A DNA stretch of 64,000 bases from Meconema thalassinum (taxonomy: Eukaryota; Arthropoda; Insecta; Orthoptera; Tettigoniidae): positions 172,185,043 through 172,249,042 of the forward strand of contig OX336400.1 of the NCBI GenBank assembly GCA_946902985.2. Direction: 5' to 3'. How positions within the stretch are numbered: position 1 is the first letter of the stretch; each line of letters begins with the position of its first letter. A program made the translations under genes and the position numbers. Shown here in pieces: positions 23,017 through 32,975 of the stretch. The notes under the pieces were generated by a model. That model worked only from the letters and a program-made list of their open reading frames with translations, was not told the DNA's origin and did no database searches.

Positions 23017-23345
23017 GTGAGTTACAAGTTCCGTTCAATTTGAAGTAGCTCCAACTTTCGCTACCAGATGTCAATGATACCTAGTGGTGAATGCAGGAAT
23101 TTTAATAGAGGGTTGCAACGAAATCTAACCTAGAAATTTAGCTTCACACAAGTTTAGTCTGTGGAAGAATCTTTTACATGCCATAAATCTATGATATGGG
23201 ACCGCCGGCTTTACTTCCTCTCCGAAATAAGGCATACTGAAGGATTTTTAACGCTCTTAAAAAATCCGACGACATCGGCCGGGTTTGAACCCGCTATCTT
23301 GGGCACAGCAGTTCAGCATGCTACCAACTACGCCACCGAAGCCGC
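23017..23345 (-). repeat. SINE family A
   Basis: Minus-strand tRNA-like head at 23275-23345 (CGGTGGCGTAGTTGGTAGCA, B box GGTTCAAACCC) and body as in 32195-32705. Open frame 23161-23355 is this repeat. Confidence 0.75.
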
Positions 23346-23379
23346 TAAAATATAACTAAGAAATATTAAAGCACTAAGC

Positions 23380-23640
23380 CACCCACAAAAAGAACTGTTA
23401 GGTAGTCAGCCCGAAGGCTGGTTGGATCCTCAAAAAGAACCGCCGTTAGGTTACGGTATGTGGGTAGATATCCACAAAAACCCAAGGTAGCGCTATATTG
23501 AGGCGAACTAGGCAAGAAGAGGAGTGAGGTAGTTTGCCATTGCTTTCCTCACTGAGTCAGAACAGCAGTACTAACCCTATGAGTAGAGCCTTTCACAGCA
23601 TACATAGGTATTGACTGTGCACTGATTGTCATTACTAAGG
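23380..23640 (+). repeat. Probable dispersed repeat with GTTTGCCATTGC core
   Basis: The stretch GAGGTAGTTTGCCATTGCTT followed by TCCTCACTGAGTCAGA looks like a core I associate with a widespread arthropod dispersed repeat; there is no second copy here to confirm it. Confidence 0.35.
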
Positions 23641-24288
23641 TTCGGATGTTGAGGAAAAGTATTTTTTTTTTCATGAGCTGATTTTACCCGATATCTGTAA
23701 AATAAGTTTGAATGACGGGTCCCTGACCACGTTTAAAGCGATTTGATGTTGCCTATAAATGCATATTTCGACCATTTTTATTGTTTTGGTCATATTTGGT
23801 TATAATTTCAGGATTTTTGTTTAAATTGAGGCGTCGATAACAAGGTACGTGTTATCTGCGTCGAGTTTCGAACACAGGATTTCCTAATAGTGTAGTAGAT
23901 ATAATTTTCTTTCTTTTCCCGGAACAGGCAAATAGCAGGTTTAGATGACCTGATTCCAAGAAGGCGCTCCTCTACGGACGTCTTTTAGCACATCTTTCTG
24001 GACACGTTAGATTGCGACACTGTACGCATGAGGTCACGGAACATGACGATAGTGCGCTTCCGCCTTTCAATATGATGTCATAGTTTTTAGCGCATATACT
24101 TCTTTATGTCTTGAACTTCCAAACCCTAGTCATTACTAAGCACCACCCATACCTCAGTAGCTTCCATATAATCCCAGCCAAGAGTGAGACTGAGACATTG
24201 GTGAAAAGCTACATTTTACTCTAGCCTGTGCCAACAGACAAATGCAAATGTACTAATTTCATCAAGAGATGGCAAACAGGCCAAAAAC

Positions 24289-25794
24289 AAGTAGTTCCGT
24301 GAAGAACTATACAGCCTATTTTCATATAGCCCACTTATTGCAACTATCAACATACACAATTTCAGTTTGATTGCTGTAATAGATTCGTAGATATTGAGAA
24401 CCGACTAAATAATTCGGATGGTCGCCATGTTGGATTTTATATATGTAGGTCCTAGAGTTATGTACTGTTACATGCAGATTATTGTGTACGTGTAGTATTC
24501 AAACTTGAATCGCATAATTAGGACACTAGAAGTTACAAGGAGATTTTAAAATTTCGCACAGCTGCCATCTTTAGGTTATGGAAACAATTGAAATAAATTA
24601 GACGCTAGTGGATTACCATTCGTATAAGGATTTACTGTACCAAGTTTCACTGCTCTCGGATGGTTAAATTGCGATAAACGTCCATGTGATTATTTATACT
24701 TCGCATCGCCGCCATGTTGGATTTGTGATCACCAGGTTATTTAAAGTCCTATAAGTGAACTTGAGTTCATAGCCCCTATGAACAATAAAAAATTTAGTTT
24801 GATTGCTACAATAGATTCGTAGATATTGAGAGCCGTCTAAATATTTCGGATGGTCGCCATGTTGGATTGTTAAATGTATAGGCCATAGAGGCATGTACCA
24901 TTATAGGATAATGTTTGGGTAGGTTCATTATTCAAACTTTCACTTCGATCGCATGACTACATCACAAGAAATAAAAACTTATTTTTAAAATTCGCACAGC
25001 CGCCATCTTGAGGTTATGTAAACAATTGAACTAAATTAGATACCAGTGCATTACAATGTGTATAAATATTTCCTGTACCAGATTTCAGTGCGTTTGGAGC
25101 ATTAAATCGCGAGAAAGGTTTATTTCAAATTTTCCAATTCGCTTGGCCGCCATGTTTGTTTTGTATATAACCGGTTTTTTAAAGTCGTATAAATGGACTT
25201 CCAATAGTGCCCCTTATCTCCGTACAAAACTTCAGGGAGATACCGCTAATAGTTTCAGAGATACAGAATGCCGGTGAAATATTTCGCACATCCGCCATCT
25301 TGTGGTTATGTAAACAAATGAACGAAGTTAGTTGTCGGTGCATTACAATGTATATAAACATATACTGTACCAAGTTTCATTGCGTTTGGTTGTATAAATC
25401 GCGAGAAAACGTCTATTTAAAAGTCGCAACTTCGCTTGGCCGCCATGTTGGTTTTGTAGTTACCAGGTTTTCAAAGATCACATAAGTGAACTTATAGTAG
25501 TTCCCTTTATCACCATACATGATGTCAGGGTAATATCGGTAATCGTTTCGGAGATATTGAATGCTGGTGAAATATTTCGCACAGCCGCCATGTTGGATTG
25601 GTGAGTCGTAACAAAATTTGAAGGCCACGGTCGAGGTCGCCCGGAATAGTGCTATGAACTTACTGAGTTTCATTGAAATCGCTCCAGCCGTTTAGATTTT
25701 ATTAGGGGGGACACACACACGAATCACACACACACACACGGACAAAAGGTGATCTCATAAGCCTATTTTTTTTTCAAAATTGAAAATAGGCTAA
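24289..25794 (+). mobile_element. HINE-like element, family 1, full length
   Basis: AAGTAGTTCCGTGAAGAACT at the start, AGCCTATTTTTTTTTC / GAAAATAGGCTAA hairpin at the end, (CA)n at 25712-25740. It is the cleanest uninterrupted family 1 copy (about 1.5 kb). It contains eight to ten GCCGCCATNTTG-type motifs. It has no coding capacity beyond short chance frames. Confidence 0.65.
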
Positions 25795-26615
25795 AAAGAA
25801 CTAGGCCTGTTTATTTTAATATTGCAAAACTTAGAAATGACGATCCCATCAACCAAAACAATCTTCCTTCCCCAAACTAATCTATGATTTCCAGTGCTTA
25901 ATACTTTAATATTTATCATTAATAATTACCCCATTTACTAAGTTACTGACAGACTTTGATTTATTGTTTTTGCAGGGCTGAGACTATCTGTGGGTGTCAC
26001 TGTAGGTTTGGTAGTGCTTTGTTGAGCTATTTGTCTTGTTAATTTGGATCTGATGATGCTCGCTTGGCGAGTAAAACTTGTCATTCCTTTGTGTTCTCCT
26101 TTTACAATAGTCCATAACAATGTATACAGGGTGTCGCAAAATTACGTCGACAAACTGAAGCCAGAGATTCCGGCCCTTATCTGAAGCAACTTGAGATAGG
26201 ACACTTATGGCCGGCAACGAACCGTTAACAATCTATGCGACGTTAAATTTTTAACGAGGCAAATTGGCAACACCGCACCGAGAAAGTGAGACTTTTTCTA
26301 ATGCTTCCGTTCCGTATCAGCCGCGGAGGAATGCTGCCGTTTCCTGTCTACGAGGTCATCTGCCCCTCTTAACACAGATTAAAGAATACAAATTTGGAAT
26401 TGAATTCAAAATTTAAAGGTGGACACCTAAATTTGAAAAGACCGAAAATTAATAAAACAAAAAATTAATTAAAAATAATAATTACAAAAATAAACAAAAA
26501 TTAGGCCTACGGAAAAACTAAAAAATTATCATTCAAAAACGAACAAGTCGTTGAGTCAATGTTGACTGGAACATAATAATAAAATCAACTATATAAGATA
26601 AAGGCAGATAAAGAT
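25795..26615. other. Intronic sequence, nothing identified
   Basis: AT-rich, with no recognisable gene or repeat; the GGGTGTCGCAAAATTACGTC motif near 26130 resembles a transposon terminus but has no partner I can find. Confidence 0.35.
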
Positions 26616-26619
26616 AAGA

Positions 26620-26912
26620 AGAATAAACACAGAAATTCACTCACTGTATATCGAACCGGATTTGATAGCAGTAATAAGGAGCAGAAGAATAGAATGGCTG
26701 GGACATGTACTGAGAAGGGAACAAGGGCTGGTAAAAAGAGTGCTAGAAGGAAATCCACAAGGAAAAGACCCCTCGGTAGACCAAAGTTGAGATGGCAGGT
26801 TGGAGTCAGGAAAGACCTGGAGGCCCTGGGAGCCAACGAGAATATAGCCGGAGACAGAAAGCAATGGAAGAGGCTAAAGAGTGAGACTCGCTTCGTGTGG
26901 CCAACTAAGTAA
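26620..26912 (+). pseudogene. Non-LTR retrotransposon ORF C-terminus
   Basis: The frame with RRIEWLGHVLRREQ and GKRPLGRPKLRW, then RKQWKRL and a stop, is the conserved tail of many non-LTR ORF2 proteins. It runs opposite to the host gene, 100 bp from PLCXD exon B. Confidence 0.75.
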
Positions 26913-27017
26913 GTAAGTATATAAGATAACCAAAACCCCTAAAATGAAGCAACAACCTAACTTGAGGGGTGCTCTTGCATGAAGGAACAAGAAACTACGG
27001 AGGCTATGTAAACGTAC

Positions 27018-27351
27018 CTGAGTGATGGAATATTTCTTTACAATCGTCTCAATCTCCCCAGGCTTGTACGCGTTATGTGAGCCAGAGTCGTGAGTTCCAG
27101 GGATGAATATATCCCACAATCTTTTAGAAGTGAGGTCAGCCTTCATCTCTTCCATCCAAGTAGGCTGCGTGCCGAGACAAGTAGAGGTGATGACCGTAGC
27201 GTTGTCCCGGACATAGACCGCCCAGAAGCCTAGACATTGAGGAGTGAATGGTAGCTGTGAAGAGTTGAGTATTGGGGCTTGCCATCGAGTGTCCAGCACT
27301 CCTGAAGATTCCACCACAGCAACCGAAGCAAGGGGTGACTCCAGCGCTAAG
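27018..27351 (-). CDS. PLC X-domain (PLCXD-type) protein, internal exon B
   Basis: Acceptor TTTGTCCACAG before 27351 and donor ACTCAG|GTACGT after 27018; 334 nt, joining exon A by one base (AG+C, Ser) and exon C in phase 0. The protein has a linker rich in Ser/Leu, then QCLGFWAVYVRD, CLGTQPTWMEEM, and the first X-box block DIFIPGTHDSGSHN with the His-Asp pair of PI-PLC-like enzymes, ending in ETIVKKYSITQ. The first 135 nt of this exon, with the acceptor, are the first unit of a 160-bp tandem array. The choice of this acceptor rests on the phase match to exon A. Confidence 0.9.
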
Positions 27352-28226
27352 CTGTGGACAAATATAGAGTTATGAGAGCATCCTGAAGCCCAGACACTGT
27401 GGAGTGAATGATAGCTCTGAAGAGTTGAGTATTGGGACTTGCCATCTACTATCCAGCAGTCCTGAAGGTACCACCACGACTGCCGAGGCAAGTGGTGACT
27501 CCAGCGCTGAGCTGTGGACAAATATAGAGTTATGAGACCGCCCTGAAGTCCAGACACTGTGGAGTGAATGATAGCTCTGAAGAGTTGAGTATTGGGACTT
27601 GCCATCTACTATCCAGCAGTCCTGAAGGTACCACCACGACTACCGAGGCAAGTGGTGACTCCAGCGCTGAGCTGTGGACAAATATAGAGTTATGAGACCG
27701 CCCTGAAGCCCAGACACTGTGGAGTGAATGATAGCTCTGAAGAGTTGAGTATTGGGACTTGCCATCTACTATCCAGCAGTCCTGAAGAAACCACGACGAC
27801 TGCCAAGGCAAGTGGTGACTGCAGCACTGAGCTGTGGACAATTATAGATATATGAGCCCGCTTTGAAGTTCAGGCACTGAGGAGTGAATTGTAGCTCTGA
27901 AGAGTTGAATATTGGGACTTGTCATCTACTATCCAGCAGTCCTGAAGATACCACCACGACTGCCAAGGCAAGTGGTGACTCCAGCACCAAGCTGTGGTCA
28001 AATATAAAATTATGAGACCTCTCTGAAGCTCAAGCATTGAGGAGTGAATGGTAGCTTTGAAGATTTGTGTATTGCGGCTTGCCATCGAGTGTCCAGCAGT
28101 CCTGAAGATTCCTCCATAACATCCGAAGCAAGGGTGACTGAAGTGCTGAGCTGTGGACAAATATAGAACTATGAGACCGCCTTGCAAGCCTGGACAATAT
28201 GGAGTGAATGTTAGCTCTGAAGAGTG
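27217..28226 (-). repeat. 160-bp tandem array derived from the PLCXD exon B 5' end
   Basis: The landmark GCTGTGG(A/T)CA recurs at 27351, 27511, 27671, 27831, 27991 and 28150: a period of 160 bp (159 in the last step). Each unit consists of about 25 bp of intron with a 3' splice site (TATATTTGTCCACAG on the minus strand) and 135 bp of exon sequence. The unit nearest the gene body is the real exon; the others read TPQC then an in-frame TAA just past the exon-derived part. Long open frames here (26874-27605, 27530-27841, 27870-28298) come from this array. Confidence 0.9.
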
Positions 28227-28653
28227 CATCATCAAAGACAAAACGTCAACATATTCATGTCGAAAGTGCCGAAACAAAACTGAAGCCATCGGTCCCATAC
28301 TAACAGCTTGCCTAGTACTTAGACAAAGGGACTAGTCGGCCATCCTGTAAATGGTTTTCGTGGTTTCCCAATTTCACCACCAGGCAAATGCCGAGACGGT
28401 TCTTTCAATAGGTCCACGGCCGATTTCCCTCCAAACTCCCTTCCCTGGTCCGTCCTGGAAATAAAATAAATGGCCATTGGCAGCATTAATAACAATGTTT
28501 AGTAGAGCATAAGTTAGGTAAATTGCATGCAGTGGCCTTTGCTGATGACATCATGATTTGGGGTGAAACAGTACCGACCAGACTCAATGTATGGAAATCC
28601 CAGTTCCAGGAATATAACCTCAACGTCAGCGAGACCAAAACAGTGGTGATGGC

Positions 28654-29381
28654 CAGTGCTAGATTACCCACTAGGCCCGACAAGGCCCAGGCCTAGGGCC
28701 CCCAAGCAATTTCTAATTTAGTTCAATTTTATTCCGAAGATTTAGAAAAAAATTATCCGAAACTGAGACAGTTCCAGCATTATGTTAAATTACAATGTCC
28801 TTTAAAAACTGAGTTCACTCATTCTAACTTTACGAAATTCTTATTCGAGACAAGCTTGAGTCTGTTTTTCCGAACGTTGAAATTGCTTTTCGCATTTTCC
28901 TGACCCTCATGATAACGAATTGTTCTGCGGAGCGCTCGTTTTCAAAGTTGAAACGGATCAAAAGTGCGCCAAGAAGTATCATGTCACAAGAACGATTAGA
29001 CATGCTAAGTTTAATGTATATCGAGTCAGATGTTCTGCGGGAAATTGATTTTGATGACATTGTAGAAGATTTCATTGACCGAAAAAACTGGAAGAAAAAA
29101 TATTTTGATTATATTTTACAGTAGTAAAAAATAGTATGATTTGTTAAATTGTTCATCAAATCATCTGAAATGTTTTCAAATAATGATGATCGTTTCAATT
29201 GAAATGTATGTATTATGTATATATGATTTAATAAAACGTGTATTATTCATCTTGAGAAAAAAAACTCTTGCATACACTTTATTCAATGTACAGGTGCTAA
29301 AAAATAAAAATTATTTGAAAAAATAAAGGGGCCCCAAAAATCTGAGGGACTTGGACCTCATTTTACCTTAATCCGGCTCTG
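28654..29381 (+). mobile_element. Truncated hAT element with 8-bp target duplication
   Basis: Termini CAGTGCTAGATTA (28654) and TAATCCGGCTCTG (ending 29381) form imperfect inverted repeats. The duplication GTGATGGC is exact at 28646-28653 and 29382-29389. The element keeps a GGCCC-rich subterminal region on both sides and the 3' end of a transposase. Length 728 bp, far below an autonomous hAT. Confidence 0.9.
28858..29124 (+). pseudogene. hAT transposase C-terminal (hATC dimerisation) fragment
   Basis: The frame reads ESVFPNVEIAFRIFLTLMIT, then NCSAERSFSKLKRIKS, MSQERLDMLSLM, LREIDFDDIVEDF and a stop. These are the hallmarks of the hATC domain of ZBED/hAT transposases. The DNA-binding and catalytic regions are missing, so it is not a functional enzyme. 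The last 70 residues are uninterrupted, suggesting a young deletion derivative. Confidence 0.88.
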
Positions 29382-29529
29382 GTGATGGCAGTCAACAGAG
29401 ATGGGCGTCCAGCAAGTGTTAAATTAGCAGACCACCAATTGGAGTGTGTGGACAGTTTTCCTTACTTTGGAAGTGTAATTTCCAGTGATAATTTTGTCAG
29501 TAGAGAAATTACCAACAGACTGTAAACAA

Positions 29530-29900
29530 ATTTCTGATTCGCTCTTTTGTGAACAAAACATTTTTTCTAGGACAAAAAGTGAAATAACACTTTTTTGAAA
29601 ACTTTGGTGCCACCTAGCTTCTGCATTTCATAACGTATGACATGACCACAATGAGACGAATTGTAGGTGACAATGTCCTCTGCATTTTTTGTTTAAAAAC
29701 GTTTCTTTAAAATACGTCGATTCAGAGAAAAACGCTTTTTAATGTTTTTTTGAGTTTTCCGACAAAATGATAGTGCAAATTATTCTAAAATTCAGAGTTA
29801 AGCTTTTTTTGTGCTTTTCTAACGATTTACAAAAAGCCAACCATAGCACAGTTTTTGGAACAAAAGTTGTTTTTTTCTGTGCAGCTGTCCTGTACTACTG
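29530..29900. other. AT-rich insert within the retrotransposon remnant
   Basis: Separates two parts of the same reverse transcriptase. T-runs (for example AACGCTTTTTAATGTTTTTT) but no termini, duplication or ORF that I can identify. Confidence 0.4.
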
Positions 29901-30090
29901 TAAGTCAGCACATCTAGACTACGATGGTACGGGCATGTGGTGAGGATGGAGCCTACAAGATCAGCCAGAATAAATTTGGAAAGACAGGTGAATGGAAAAA
30001 GGCTTGTAGGAAGACCTAGAACGTGATGGATGGACATGATCAAGGTTGATCTAGCGACCAGAGGATGGACAGTGGATGACGTTTTGATGT

Positions 30091-31463
30091 GTAATATCTT
30101 TCCACTCGGTTGCTGGATTTTTGTGGGAGTGATTTTGAAAAATGGGACGGAAGTGGATCGGACGGAAGTGTGTAAGACTTCCAGCTGGATCGTATCCCTC
30201 CAGGCTTTTGTGGAATGTATATCTCGGATTACTTCAAGGTTTGGAGGCGCCATTACAAATATTCCTACAATAAATCATCTTCAAGTTGCCGTTCTTTGAT
30301 CTAAAAATATTCATTATATCGTATTTACTGAAAACAATTAAGATTTTTTTAAGGGTCTGTTTTTCAATCACTGGATAAAAGTGATCAACGCTGTCATTCT
30401 GACGGTAAACGCTCATGCGAACTCTGATGTCAACTGTTTGAAACACAAAGTACATGGCACATAGTTGAAGTCTTCGTATCAGCATTTAACTGATTATATG
30501 CTTCAATATGAAACATTGTATGTAGTCGGCAATTCCGGTATTATGTTTCTCCACAATGGCTATTCAAATATTAACCCACATAACGGTAATGCAGTCATCA
30601 ATATAATATATCATTGTGTTTATACGGGTACTAGGCAAGCCTTCATAAACTATTGCTGAACACAGTCTCTTTACTCAAAAGAAGGGCCTATACATAAGGC
30701 ATTTTAAACTCAATTTCACGCAGGAACATTATCGAAACAAGCAAAATATAAATGAAACTTAATTCCGTAATGCAGTATTATTGGAACGTGAAAATACGTA
30801 CCATCTTGTGTAATATATTTGCGTGGTCGAAATAGCAGTGGTGTTAGCGTCTTTGACTGTGAATCTAGAGATCTTGGGTTCGAATCCCGGACGGGATATA
30901 TATTTTTGCTACCAGATTATCATTTTAAACGCTATTTATCATATCAATATGACTCATTTTAAAAGAATCCATATGAAATTACGTGTTGATCTGTGAATCA
31001 AGAGGCCCGGGAACTGGCAAGCCTTTCATGATCTACTGCTGTGCACATTGCATTTACTCGCAAGTTGGCCTATTTATAAGGAATTTAAGGTTATGAGCGG
31101 TGTCGCGTCTATTAATCTAGTTGATCCATATCGTATTCATTATTTAGGCTAGTGCTGGTGGAAGCTACACATCATCTAATAAAATGAGTTCCGTATTATA
31201 AACTACAATATCTATAAAGCACTCCCTTTTACAATAGATTAATATTTGTGCCAATAATAGTATAAAATACCGATGTATCAACAATTTCACGTGAGGTTTA
31301 TTCTATGTCAGATGTTACAAATCATATGCGACTACTGTAAGGCTCGTAATTTTTTCCATGACAAGTTGTATATGGACAGGTTGAAGGGGAAGAGGCTCAT
31401 AAACAGTACCCGGGAAACTGGAGCTGTACAATGATGATGATGATGATGATGAGTAAAGCTTAC
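30091..31463. other. Intronic sequence with one tRNA-like stretch
   Basis: At 30830-30905 there is GTGGTGTTAGCGTCTTTGAC, then GGGTTCGAATCCCGG: a good B box but a poor A box and no paired acceptor stem, so a SINE head or tRNA relic rather than a tRNA gene. A (GAT)n run is at 31432-31453. Otherwise nothing recognised. Confidence 0.45.
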
Positions 31464-31596
31464 CTGTCGTTTAGCAGTCCCACCCAGTCCCCGGGCTGAG
31501 GGTTAGCATTCCCCCAGGAGAGATGTAGGGAGCGTGGGGGAACTGTGGTGATGAGTGGAGACACCGTCAGAGACACCCAGAGTGCACCACATTCGT
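31464..31596 (-). CDS. PLC X-domain (PLCXD-type) protein, internal exon A
   Basis: Acceptor TATGTTCCAG before 31596 and donor GACAG|GTAAGC after 31464; 133 nt with a 2-base overhang at each end. Translation: ECGALWVSLTVSPLITTV, then LHLSWGNANPQPGDWVGLLN. A beta-rich N-terminal domain with W.N..PQ.GDWVGL before the X box is what I recall of insect PLCXD-like proteins; this recall is the weakest part of the assignment, but the open frame, splice sites and phase fit to exon B are strong. The upstream exon, which should end in phase 1, was not found. Confidence 0.82.
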
Positions 31597-31756
31597 CTGG
31601 AACATACGATACACCAGGTCAGCAAACACTGAAACCGTTTGGTAAAAGTAACTACCTCGTACATTTCCTCCTATACTAGGGAAACCATAGACTTACAGAT
31701 ATGTTTACGATTTTATGAATTCTAGGCGTATTTGAATTAATTTTATTGTTAGTTGT

Positions 31757-32090
31757 AGAGCCTCCGTGGCTTAGGCGGCAGCACGCTGGCCTTTCACCGC
31801 TTGGTCCGTGGTTCAAATCCCGGTCACTCAATGTGAGATTTGTGTTGGACAAAGCAGAGGCAGACAGGTTTTTCTCCGGGTACTCCGGTTTTCCCTGTCA
31901 CAATTTCATTCCAGCAACACTCACCACTAGCATTTCATTTCATTTGTCATTCATTTAATCATTGCCCCAGGGGAGTGCGACAGGCTTCGGCAGCCGGCAC
32001 AGTTCATATCCTCGCCGGTAGATGGGGCTTCATTCATTCCACTCCCTGACCCGATCGGTCGACTGGAAGCAGGCTCTGGATTTTCATTTA
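31757..32090 (+). repeat. SINE family D, full length
   Basis: Head GCCTCCGTGGCTTAGGCGGC with B box GGTTCAAATCCC; body with a CCGGGTACTCCGGTTTTCCC block; 3' end GGTCGACTGGAAGCAGGCTC. A full minus-strand copy is at 45170-45486. Confidence 0.8.
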
Positions 32091-32194
32091 ATTGGTAGTT
32101 GTAGAGTAGAATGACCTGTCGAGGATAGAGTTTTGAAACCCATTCTCTTCTTTCTCCGCACGTTTCCTTTCGCCATCATTTTTACACTGTTCGG

Positions 32195-32705
32195 TTGGTT
32201 GGTTCCTCAGTTCAGGGGCTACGACAACGCGGTCATGTAGCCCCGTGAACTTTGGGTGTGTGTACCCTAGTACTTGTCCGATAACCGGTGTTAATTGTGA
32301 TGACTGTATTAGCGTGTGTTATCTGTAATTCAGGAAAGGTCTGCAGACGATCAATTTCAAGTAGTTCCTACTTTTGCTACCAAATTCAACTGTCAAAGGC
32401 ATCTAGTTGTGAATTTGGCTACTAGATGCCACCGCAACTGGCACCTGGCGACGAACGTTGGAACTTAATAGAGCGTTAATCAATCTAACCTACAAATTTA
32501 GCTTCACACAATATTGTAGTTAGTGTAAGATGCCTTTATATGCCATAAATCTATGACATGGGACCGCCAGATTTACTTCCCCTCTGAAGGAGGGCATACT
32601 GAGGGATTTTAACGCTTTTTAAAACTCCAACGACTTCCGCAGGGTTTGAACCCGTGATCTTGGGCATAGAAGCTCAGCTTGCTACCAACTACACCACCAA
32701 GTCGC
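32195..32705 (-). repeat. SINE family A, longest copy
   Basis: Minus-strand head at 32640-32705 (TGGTGGTGTAGTTGGTAGCA, B box GGTTCAAACCC), body, and a tail ending at GAGGAACCAACCAACCGA. About 510 bp; defines the family in this window. Confidence 0.78.
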
Positions 32706-32780
32706 CTTTTACACTGTTCAGTGTTCAACTTTATATAAAACAAACAATACGTAACTAAGAACTTGTGTTCTAAGGCAATG

Positions 32781-32975
32781 CGGGGGACGTGGTGTCGCAG
32801 TGGTCAAACTGTTGGCCTCTCACCAAAGTGGACTGGGTTCGATTCCTAGTCAATGCACGTGAGATTTTAAAAGTGAAATGCCACGTCCTGTGGTTCGGAT
32901 TCCACGTAAAAAGGAGGTCCCGTGACTCATGATCGCATGATTAACGGTCACGTAAATCTTTAAACTTCCTTTCTA
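32781..32975 (+). repeat. SINE family C
   Basis: GGGGGACGTGGTGTCGCAGT head, GGTTCGATTCCTAG B box, body and end as at 10181-10375. Confidence 0.75.

Larger units (their letters stand above)
28520..30090 (+). pseudogene. Non-LTR reverse transcriptase, split by a hAT element and decayed
   Basis: Before the insertion: VAFADDIMIWGE (palm motif) and ETKTVVMA. After it, from 29390: VKLADHQLECVDSFPYFGSV and EITNRL. An unrelated AT-rich stretch at 29530-29900 follows, then RLRWYGHVVRMEP, GKRLVGRPRT, a stop, and WMDMIKVDLATRGW to about 30085. Motif order is that of one retrotransposon ORF. Confidence 0.75.

Noticed and set aside
26874..27605. 243-codon minus-strand frame taken as one exon
   Set aside because: Only 27018-27351 is the PLCXD exon; the rest is read-through into the donor-side intron and the 160-bp array.
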